DNA of 64,000 bases from contig NC_092322.1 in assembly GCF_036785885.1 (NCBI RefSeq), positions 12,546,466 through 12,610,465 on the forward strand. The letters are read 5' to 3'. Shown here one piece after another: positions 23,576 to 33,516 of this stretch. Within the stretch, counting starts at the first letter, position 1. Each line of letters begins with the position of its first letter. The notes beneath the pieces are model-generated. The model saw nothing but the letters and a program-made list of their open reading frames with translations, did no database searches and was not told the DNA's origin. Both the position numbers and the translations under genes were made by a program. Source of the DNA: Coffea arabica (Eukaryota; Streptophyta; Magnoliopsida; Gentianales; Rubiaceae).

Positions 23576-24491
23576 TTATACAAAAAGGTGCAGGTTGACT
23601 TGACCAATTTGGAGTGCAATAATTTTATTTTTCTACAGTAGATGTCTTTGTAAGGGGACCTGGGCTATTGGTAGTGACCCTTTTTATGCTTTTTTTTTTT
23701 CATAATTGGACAATTTGGAAGATTCCTTCTGATTTGGACCTCTGAATATTTACAAAGTGTGACAGTAAAATAAGAAGTATTTCTTGTCCAAGCTTGCAAA
23801 GGTATCTTTAGAATTTTGATTCTCAATATGCCTCTTGTCATGTTTTGACCCATTGAATTGCTTTCGTGTCACCAAATGGGAGAGGAGATGATATAAAATT
23901 TAGAGCCAATTTAACGGTGCTCGTTAAAATATATTTCAGGTATTATATTTTTTTAAATTGTAAGATTAATTAGAAAAAATAAATAAATACAAAAGAGAGC
24001 CGGTAAGATTAGACAAGAAAGCATATAAATGCAAGAGAGGATAATAATTGTTAGTATATTTATATGCTGATAGGTTAAGTAAATTTTAAATGTGTTAATG
24101 AATGCCGAATGGACAACCATTAGAAAAATCCTAAAAATTATATCAAAATCCACTAGAATTCATACATTCAATAAGTTCCTTTTGGACAATGTCATGAATA
24201 TTTTAGTACAAGGAAAAATGTGCAAAGACATTTTATTTGCTCATTTTCCCTTTTGAAAGATGTAAGTAATTTTCAATTGACATCTTTTTTTTTTTTTGGG
24301 TAAAACTTGAAAGAATTTTAAACAAAAATCTAAAACAAAGTTTTTATTTTCTTGATTAAGGTTCAACTTTCAGCCTCAGGTGGGTGATTGAAGTAACTAA
24401 TAAAGAACAAATCTATATTAGGGTGTTTGACCGTTGGTACAACATAACTCTATGATTAACATACAAAATTCTCTCTAATTTCTATAGCTAA

Positions 24492-25449
24492 CTAGTTTTG
24501 TACCCATTCGTTGAACGGGAATCGTCGAAAAATAATAAACTTTAGTCAATTTATAAAAATGTCGATATAAAATACATATTTAATGTATAATCTATTATAA
24601 CTTGTCTTAAGTATATTACTATGTGCGCATTGTAATGTAAAGTATTTTTATAATATAAATTTGAACATCTAATTCAGTGAATAATAATTCAAAAATAGAA
24701 AAAATAACATTCAACAATACCATAACATTCAAAAACTTGAAAATAAATAAAAAGTGCAGTAAATAGTATCAAATAATATTCTACTATTCAAAAACTTGTT
24801 TTTATTTTTTTCTGTTTGAACATTCTCCTCGATTTGTCTGTGCAAATCAGCATTTATTGATTTTCTATTATCATTGCATGATAGCAAAATAGGATAACTA
24901 AGTATAAAAAAATAAATGATTTATCGTATTCAAGTTTGTGTATAACAATACGTAAAGATTATAATTAAGTAAACGACCAGACTCTTTTAATTAACTAATG
25001 AACTTGCAGATATATCTAATAGAGATATTTATATCTCTTGTATTTATATCGCATTACTTTCCAGTGCCTTTTGTTTTTGGTTGTTTTTCCTGAAGGCAAA
25101 TTAACAAACATCGTAGTATATGATCATAAAAATCAATTAACAAACATTTTATCATTTATTCCTATAAAAATATATTATCATTTATTCCTATATATCTAAT
25201 AGAGGAGATTTATGTCTCTTTTATTTATATCGCATTACTTTCCAGTTCCTTTTTTGGGTAGGAAATAAGAATCATATAATATTAAGAATTTTTATAGAAA
25301 ATAAGAATTGATATATATCTAAACAAAAAAGGAGCAAACCACGTAGGAAACTACTTACCGTCTCGTTAAGCCACGTAGGAAAGAGAAAATATAAAGGGAT
25401 AAGTATGAGGGTACGACTTTATTATATATATATATATATATATATATGA
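24492..25449 (-). mobile_element. Non-autonomous Helitron, 958 bp
   Basis: On the minus strand the 3' end reads hairpin CCCGTTC-AAC-GAATGGG (one mismatch), then TACAAAACTAG, then T. The likely 5' end is TCATATATAT... at 25449, preceded by A. The interior holds no gene. It contains a diverged direct repeat at about 25010-25075 and 25190-25257 sharing ATTTATATCGCATTACTTTC, and a (TA)n run at 25421-25447 that lies at the 5' terminus. Confidence 0.7.
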
Positions 25450-28129
25450 TATAGACAATCTGTATACTTTCCATCTTTTCTAGTCAAGCTAAATACAATG
25501 TGATTTAAGCCAAAAAAAAAAATAGAAGATTTTTTTGGCATAATATTGTTACTCGAGTTGTATTTAAAAGTTATTTTTGACAAATTCTATGTGATTTGAG
25601 TCAAAACCAATGAGAGATTTTAAATAATCCACATAATTTGGCAAAGCACCATCTTGAGTTACAATGGAAGAATTTAAACTTCACATTTACTCCCACTATT
25701 AGAATGTTCTCTTCTCTGAATCTGATTCCTTTATTAGCAGAATCAACTAATAACGTAGAATTTATTTGTGGCCTATGTATGGGATAGTATCACTTATACT
25801 ACTTATAAGTCTAAAATATCATAAGGGCAAAATTTTCCTCCAATGCCACATATTTTACTTTTTTATTACAAACTTTCTGCTAATCAACTTTAAAATAGAC
25901 CACTCAACTTTTACAACTTTCAATTTTGTAGAATATTTGACGGCCATTTCGACCTATTATTTTTTTTTTTCACTAAGTACTCTTTTATTAATCGTGCCTA
26001 CGTACAAAAATTATGTTAATGAAATGAAAGGGCAAGAAGATGCCCATTGGCAAACCGGTGATTTGGGCTTTGTCAAATGCCAAAACTTTAGGTGGAAAAT
26101 TTCTAATTTAAAGGTGCCAAAATTCTATGGAAAGATGCCAGTGGTTAAGTTTGCAAGATAGAAGAAATTTTGGGGTGCAATTCTGAAATTCTGAGAATGA
26201 GAGTACTGATTTGTTCGGGGTGGTAAAAAAGAAACAAAATAAATTTCAAAATTCATGCCAGCATATTTTAGCTCGAATCAAGCTCCGGTGGTGGTATACC
26301 ATCCGAACTTGACCAGAAAACTATTTAACTTTCGCAGACAAACTCCAACTTCAATAACTTTTGAGGATAAACCACGAATATGTTTAAGTCAAATTAGTAA
26401 TAGCCAAATCCAATTATCTAAGGCATTCCATATTAATTTGCATACTACTTGTATGTAGTATTGGGTTAGTTCAATAACTCTTGAACATAAACTGCGAATA
26501 CAAAGTATAATTTTTTTTTAATCTATTGTATCCGTTAATTTTTTGGATCATTAAAGTACTAATGAAAGTAAATATTTTTTTTTTGTAGGAATGAAAGTAG
26601 CACTAACACTCTAACCAACTTTTAAAAGAAGGAAATTAATCGGAAGAAGTCAGTTGCTTTTTAGTTGGAATATTGCAGTTTTATTTCTTTATGTCTTTCA
26701 CTAGTCTCAATTGAGTCTTTTGTGTTTCAATTTGTACTCATGCCCACTTAATTAGTATCCTGCATAATGACCAAAAATAAAATAAAACATAAACTTGTAT
26801 CCCTCACATTTGTCCTACATATCTTATGCAGTTTGATTAATGTCAACTTAGGTCTTGTTTGATAACCAATTCAGCAAGAAACTTAATGTTAAGGTAGTCT
26901 ACCCTCAAAAAAAAAAATGTTAAGATAGTCTAAACCGAACATGTAAATTAATTAATAATAAAAAGAACATCTAAATTAATTAAGTACGTTATACTGAAAT
27001 TTCTAGACAAAATTTGATCCAAAAAATAATTGATAGGCTATTTACTTATCATTTAATGTGTTATACATTTAAATGTATTAGATTTTGTACTTAACAATTT
27101 AATAAATTAAGACTTCAGACTCTGATGGAGATAATCCTTACATTTATTGGGCAAAATCATTAAAAAAAAAAACTAGTGAAAGTATCGTACAAATTCAATT
27201 ACAATATCATTTCCTTGGTTTTTTAGATCATAAGGTCCAATTGTCCAATTATGTTCAATGGTTGATATCCTAATCAGTATCACATGTACAGGGATCAAGA
27301 ATGCAGGCTTCTCCTACGTGTGCATCAAGTCAATTTACAAAATTTCATTTGTGTGTACAAAAATAATCAGCTTCATACGAAAGTATTTATCATAGATCAA
27401 TATTAATTAGATATTTTTTCGTATGTAATTATTCCCAAAAGAAAAGAAAAAATATGGTTTGTCAAAAATGTTCTTGAACCATTTCATCAAAAGCTACGTT
27501 ATCCAGAAATTTCTTCTGCTAACTAATATGACCCCATTTATACCCCAAACTCAACGAGGGCAAGGCCCTCCATGATGTAGGGTTTTCTTGGGCTAATATG
27601 ACTCCATCAAGCATCTTTTGATGTTAACTAACTAATAATATCTAAATTGTGAGATCTCAACCTCAGTAATAAAATTTCTGTTTGCCCTTTTTATCAAAAA
27701 CAAAAAAAAAAAAAAAAAAAAAAAAAAAGAAGAAGAAAAGTGCGAGATGAGATCTCAACCTCTGTGGAGCATCTTTGGGACCAAACAAAAAATCACCCCC
27801 ACCCAAAAACACACTTCCTTTTCCATTGTGCCTGTGTTTGTTTATTGCCATATTTTAGTTACAAAACACCAAAGACGCCAACCCATTATCTTGATGATCG
27901 AGCTTCCTGTTGTGGAATCACAAGACAGCTCGAAACCCTTTGAAGATTAGATTAGTCGCTCAAGATATCATAATCAAATCATCCTTAGATTGTCCTCTTT
28001 TGTTACTATAATACTACTACTAGACTTTTGACTCCTTTGTCCTAGCTAGTACAAAGAAAACAGCAGATATATCATTGTCACATATGTTCAAATCTTTCCT
28101 TGAGACTCTCTCTTTACTGTTTGAATACC
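25450..28129. other. Intergenic DNA, no gene recognised
   Basis: AT-rich intergenic DNA between a small Helitron and the phytosulfokine gene. It has several poly-A/T runs, a long A tract at 27702-27728 and fragments resembling MITE ends near 26870 (GTTTGATAACC). The longest open frame (25766-26161) is Phe/Leu/Tyr-rich, has no family resemblance I can see, and is not called. Confidence 0.55.
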
Positions 28130-28477
28130 ATGAAACTTACAAGCGTGATTTTCTTTCTTATCCTGGCTACCTTCTTGTGTTTGTTGTTTCTTACTCTAGG
28201 CAAAGAAGAATCAAATCAGATGGTGATAGGTGGTTCTGCAAGCTCCACCAATACAGTAAGTGTTGCGTTAGCATAAAGTCTGTAAAACAGCCCAAGATAG
28301 ATGAATATTATTAATGGGTTTTTGTTTATCTTCTCAATGAGTTGGATGCAGGTAAAAGCTGAGTGTGAGAAGGAGAATAGTGTTCATGAGTGCAAACAAG
28401 GCAAGATTAATGGATCAGAAGATAGTAATACGATTTTAGAGAATGAAGACTACATCTATACTCAGTCTCTTCCCTAA
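28130..28477 (+). CDS. PSK: Phytosulfokine (PSK) precursor
   Basis: Secreted precursor of the sulfated growth peptide phytosulfokine. Two exons, 28130-28255 and 28352-28477, each 126 nt with a phase-0 GT-AG intron of 96 nt, give 83 residues. Residues 1-24 form a signal peptide (MKLTSVIFFLILATFLCLLF). The C-terminal part has two cysteines (AEC...HEC), an acidic stretch ENED, and then the mature pentapeptide YIYTQ at residues 76-80 (28451-28465), followed by SLP and the stop. Both Tyr are sulfated by TPST in this family, and the Asp directly before the first Tyr is the usual sulfation and subtilase-cleavage context. The peptide is read at the cell surface by PSKR receptor kinases and promotes growth. 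Length and two-exon form match PSK genes (75-110 residues). The start is the first ATG before the signal peptide. Confidence 0.92.
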
Positions 28478-29607
28478 GTAGGTGAAGATTTGGTTTCCAT
28501 CATATATATTTGTCCTGATCAGTTCTTTTGACTAGTATTCAAGGCAAAAAACAAAAAAAAACAAAGAAAAAATGTGCCCAACTAGTGCTCCTCCTTCTTC
28601 CTTGTCTTTAAAGAAACTTTGCCAATTCGTAAGATGAAATCTTCAATATTCTTCACTTTATTTTGTTTGCATTGCAGTACTCAAGGAAAATGGTTATCCA
28701 GCAGGTGATTTTGCACTTTTTTTTTTCTTAGGTTTGTTATGAGGCCAAATTGAATTGTTGAATAGCATCAGAATTCTTTAAAACTCGCAAAAACACACCA
28801 GTCTGGCAGATCTTGGCGAGCGCTCTTAGATATTAATAACAAAAACAGAAAAACTCAAAAGTGATATTTAATGGATTTGTAGCTGTATCTAAATCTTCTT
28901 GAGCCATTAATTTAAAGATTTAATTTTGATTTTGTTAGCATTGATTTTGGTAAGGATTGTGCCGTCCATATTGGTTATTGATCACTTCAACTCGAAGGAG
29001 GAGTGGCCATGCAGTACCTATACTCCAAAGAAGTTAAAACACATGCAAATGAAGCTCCCATTCATGAAGAATGAAGAAGATCCATTGCTATTTAGCTAAA
29101 TGTTACCCAAAAAAAAAAAATTTTTCCCAAGAATTCATAGGCATATATTGGATTTATAGAGCGCTCTAAACAAAGATATATGCATCATCACGAACTTATT
29201 TCATGATATAACATTATAAGACAGTCATTCCTATTTTAAAAAGAAAAACCAATATTTAACTGCCAAAGTAATGTTTTTATTAAATGGCTATTGAATTCAT
29301 TGTCAAATATTTATTTGCTTTGATTTATTGTACTTAATCAAAAGTATTTTCCCATTCATTAGTTTTATCTGCCGATCCTAGAGCTTATATTACTTTAAAC
29401 TCCTTGTGTATGTATAGGATTTACTATTTATTCTTCCTTTCAAGCTACAAGCTTGGTTGCTCTCAGGATCTTGTTGAGAACCATGGCAGATAATGATATG
29501 CTGCTATAAGCATAGAAATGTAAATTGAAAGGAACAAGTAGGGAAAATTGATTTCATCAGGGGCTATAACGAAATCATTCCTTCCAAGGATCACAAAACC
29601 ACCAACC

Positions 29608-29638
<31 letters not shown>

Positions 29639-30371
29639 GATGATCTGTGGATCTCAAATACCCTTGCACTGCTATTTTTTGTGGGCTAGCAAAAGCAAAT
29701 GCAAAGTCAAAATTGTGCAAGCCCTTTGATGATTCTTTTGGTAGCAATTGAGATCTTTTTTTTTTTTTTTGGGCAAAGATTAGAGCCAGATGACCGGATC
29801 TATAGAATTTCTTGTTTCCACTAAGAACTGAGAATAATAAAATTACGGATAAAAGCAATGCAAATGAAGGCTGCATTACCTGATATTGTGATTCGCCCGG
29901 AAAATTACAAAAGAAGAGATTAATCGGATCAAAAGCCTCTTCTGTTGAATTACTGTCTAATTATGTAATTTTTATAATATTTGGTGTAAATTGATACAAC
30001 TTTAGTGTAAATTTTGGAGAATTGAGTTTGTCAGGTCATGAAACTAAACTAAAATAAAAAAATCACGATTGCATCAAACTATACGAGCTTACAGTAAAAG
30101 TTGTAAGAGTTATATAAAATAGACCAAAATGAACAGATATCAACCGGAGAGGCACCTGATCTACGTTAATCTCGTTGGTGGATGAGGATTCAAATCAAGC
30201 CAGATTAGAAGGTGCAAAGATAAGAGGAAGAGTATTGAGTTAAAAAAACTCATAAAGAAAAAGAAAAAGCTAAAACTTGGCAACTTCTCAAGAAATATGT
30301 AGTACATGGATCTCCAGCAAGTCTCACTGCAGTAATTGGTTTGGCACATGATGTAATTGAACTAATAAAGA
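28478..30371. other. Intergenic DNA downstream of PSK
   Basis: Holds the PSK 3' region and AT-rich DNA with several A/T tracts. An open stretch at 28911-29099 (62 codons, no ATG near its start, hydrophobic then charged) is unexplained. A minus-strand frame at 29463-29876 begins with a signal-like segment but is dominated by poly-K and poly-F from A/T runs, so it is not called. Confidence 0.5.
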
Positions 30372-31845
30372 CTAGGGAGAAGGCCCATGCAAAGCATGGG
30401 AGTTTATACCTATGGTTTTGTTAAATAATTTGGTAATGTTGGATAATTTGTTTTTATCTTAGGCAAGGCATGCTATTAATGGTTGCCAAAAATGTCATAC
30501 CATGTTTATCTAAACATTGCATATTATTATAATAGGTAATCAGTTGAGAGAATTAAAAGTTTTGGCAACCATAGTGAAGGGATAATAGACATAGTTATAG
30601 TTCAAATTAAGGGTTGATGCTTAAGTAAATAACTGAGGTAGCAGTCTCGCAATCTTTTCTATTGAAGAGTAGGTGATATAGGAATGAGAAAAGACACAAT
30701 TAGGTTTCTACTTCTCTAGGTACGGTACTTCTTAATTGGTAGTTGAGCACCTTCTGCAGAATTTTGAGTTTTAGTAATTGTGGTCGGAACTTCTAGAGTG
30801 GAGCTTGGTTTTGTTGTTACTTCTGAAGACTTCTGTGTCATGAGTTCAACTAAATTCAGTAAGAAAATAACATAGCATATGAATATAGAGATTTGTCTAC
30901 TCAAATAGTAATTTCAATCCACACACACCAACTCATGCACTTAACTATTGAAATAAAACATTGCATCACCTGTAATATACTTTTAAAACTGGATCAATCA
31001 TTCAAACACTTGCTAAAATCGCCACATAGTTGTAATCAATGCAATAAAATTGAAATCACATTTAAACAACAGACAACATGCATCAAGTGGAAATACACAA
31101 TTACCTTGTACCTTGAGGAACAAAATGCAATCTAAGAAAATTTGCCCACACTTCACCCACCTACAATAGCTATTACAAAAGTTAAATTAGGAATTTTTAT
31201 TGTGCAAACAAAGCTATACAGTTAACAAAGCGAGAAGAAAGAGTGAAAATGAGCATACCTCTACAAATCTGATTCTAATGGTGTGAAATAGAAACATCTG
31301 AACCCACAGTTTTTATATTAATGACTGCCATTATTACCACTTAGTTCAGAAACTAATCTATAAATGGTGGAGAAAATAGGGGGTCTTCAGTTACAACTTG
31401 TAATGTTGAACTCAAATGATTCTTAATCTCTCACACTTTAATGAGCTCTTCAACATGCTGCAATTACCGGTTCAAATGAGTGTGTTTTGTTGGAAGAATG
31501 CAATTAATGTTTCTTAAACTTAACGATGAAGAGCACAAAATTTCCGACGGTTACAATTCACAAAGAGTTTTCAAATGGTTCTTCTACTTTGGGCAATTAA
31601 TATTGTCTTAAACACATTTAATTCAATAGGATGGCTTTCCCCCAATTCACCTCACTTTCTTTGTGTTTTAATCATCATCTCACAAAGGGCACTTTAGTAA
31701 ACTTATATCCCAATGAGCATGGCCCACTTGTACTGTGTGGATTACTTGTATGATGCTTATACAATCTCTAAATTGCTCCTTAAAATATCAGATAAAAATC
31801 ACCCAACAGACAAACTATAACTCCTTTATATATATATATATAGGA
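30372..31845 (-). mobile_element. Non-autonomous Helitron, 1.47 kb
   Basis: The minus-strand 3' end has a perfect 7-bp hairpin CCCATGC-TTT-GCATGGG, then CCTTCTCCCTAG, then T. The likely 5' end is TCCTATATATATATATAAAG at 31845, preceded by A. It carries a small open frame (30904-30716) but no transposase. Confidence 0.75.
30716..30904 (-). CDS. Small signal-peptide-like ORF inside a Helitron (unrecognised)
   Basis: A 62-residue open frame starting MSRQISIFICYVIFLLNLVE, a plausible signal peptide, followed by a Ser/Thr/Lys-rich tail without cysteines. I do not recognise it. It lies on the same strand as its host Helitron, so it could be the captured first exon of a secreted-peptide gene, or chance. 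No splice partner could be shown. Confidence 0.2.
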   Translation of the reverse strand: MSRQISIFICYVIFLLNLVELMTQKSSEVTTKPSSTLEVPTTITKTQNSAEGAQLPIKKYRT

Positions 31846-31942
31846 TATAGGATATGATGCTTATACAATCTCTAAATTGCCCCTTAAAATATCAGATAAA
31901 AATCACCCAACAGACAAACTATAACTCCTTGTTATATATATA
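31749..31942. repeat. 104-bp tandem duplication of a Helitron 5' end
   Basis: Two near-identical copies begin at 31749 and 31853 (TATGATGCTTATACAATCTC), differ by about two substitutions, and both end in ATAACTCCTT followed by TATATA runs. The first copy is the 5' terminal part of the 30372-31845 Helitron; the second abuts the CTAG of the next Helitron. Confidence 0.8.
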
Positions 31943-33516
31943 CTAGGGGGAAAAGCCCACGCAACGCATGGGAGTTTGGTGCATATAATTAAGGATGGTT
32001 AATAATTATTATTTGGCATTTTCTAGTATAAGGATTGAAGTATGACAATTTTTATTATGTAATATTAAATAAAAAAATCATAAGTTACATATTGAGTTAA
32101 AAATATATATAATATGCAATAAAACATAATTATAAGATACGATCAACTATTTTGCATCTAATCTAGTATAATAAAATACCTATTTATATCTGCTCATGCA
32201 CTTTAGGGATATTAAAATTTGTTGTTTAGTTTAAATTTGATTTTGATATGAGGGCAATCCACCACATTATCTTGTCATATAAATGAGATTTGAACAATTA
32301 GCATACTTGAAGAAATCATTGCTAGTGGAATTTCGGTTCTTGCAAGCCAAATTCTTGAATTTATATTTGATTCCAAGGACATATATCATCACAATGCTTT
32401 CACATTGAGCAAGCAATTAATTATAATTTATTGTATGATTTAGGACATATAACAAAGCATCTCCTTCTCGATAGGGGTTACAATCACGAAATATTAGTTT
32501 TGTGTTAGTTGCAAAGATATACAACAACTAACATACTAATTTAGAGGAATAATTACCTCAAAAAAGTACTAAAGCATCTTAATCCACTCAATTTAAGAAA
32601 AATAATTAAAAGTAATGAGGTACATACTTTATATTTGTAGCCAAATAGTTTTAAATAGATAGTTAAACATATTGGCAAATCAGATGAAGTGAAAAATTAT
32701 CTAAATGGAATAGTCAATAAAGTAGCAAACGATTTGAAAATTACCCAAACTAATAGTTAAAACAACAAAAGAAGTAGATGCAATTTATAAATGGGAAAAT
32801 TTATGATGATAAACTTATTTTAAACCATAAATAACAATTAAAAAATGTGGTCTCTTTCTTATCAAGCTTGTCTAACATGGGCAATTGAATTAAAATACTA
32901 AAAAATTATTGCATATACAACTTGCAATATTACAGATTTTTTACAACAAAAAAAGTAAATTGGTTAAAGAAAACATACCTATTGAAAAAGGTGTTGCAAA
33001 ATAGGGAAGAAGAGTAACTAATGTAACAACATCCGAATTCAATATGCTGCATGACTGTGGTGGAACAAAACCTATAAGCAAATGAAATGAATTTGAATAG
33101 ATGGGGGTTACTATGATAACAGCCAAAAAACCAGACTTCTCTACTAATTGACATTAATTGTGTCTTAACATCTATATATCATAACTTTGCAAATAACTAA
33201 TGAGAAAGGCTTGAAAAAATTAAAAGACTTAGATGTTAATACAATTAAATGATTAGAAGGGCTTTTATGTAATTTTACTAAAACACAAGCTGAGTTCAGA
33301 CTATTCAGTTGTACCCAATGTTTAATCGGATATCAAATTTACCCCTAGTTTTAAATGTTTAAAAGGACATCTAAGTAATTAGAACAAAATTAAATTAGTT
33401 ATAATGACTCATATTCAATACTCTAATTGCACTTCAAACACTCTCACATTTCCAAAAAAATCCCACCCTTGCAGTTGAAATTCAAGCCCTAAACTCATTC
33501 TTATATAGTATAAGGA
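31943..33516 (-). mobile_element. Non-autonomous Helitron, 1.57 kb
   Basis: On the minus strand it starts TCCTTATACTATATAAGAAT at 33516 and ends with hairpin CCCATGC-GTT-GCGTGGG (one G-T pair), CTTTTCCCCCTAG and T at 31943. The first 330 bp of its 5' end match the 5' end of the 33517-36462 Helitron, and the first 170 bp inside the 3' end also match, so the two belong to one family. No gene is seen inside. Confidence 0.82.
33185..33508 (-). repeat. Direct repeat shared with 36125-36454
   Basis: About 330 bp, roughly 75-80 percent alike by eye, recur at 36125-36454. Shared blocks include GGGCTTTTATGTAATT / GGTCTTTTATGTAATT, ACTCTAATTGCACTTCAAAC / GCTCTAATTGTATTTCAAAC and CATTCTTATAT / CGTTCTTATAT. 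These are the homologous 5' subterminal regions of the two adjacent Helitrons. Confidence 0.8.

Noticed and set aside
25766..26161. 131-codon plus-strand frame
   Set aside because: Low-complexity Phe/Leu/Tyr composition in AT-rich DNA and no recognisable domain.
29463..29876. 137-codon minus-strand frame with a signal-like start
   Set aside because: Most of it is translated from A/T homopolymers (runs of Lys and Phe), with no family match or splice support.
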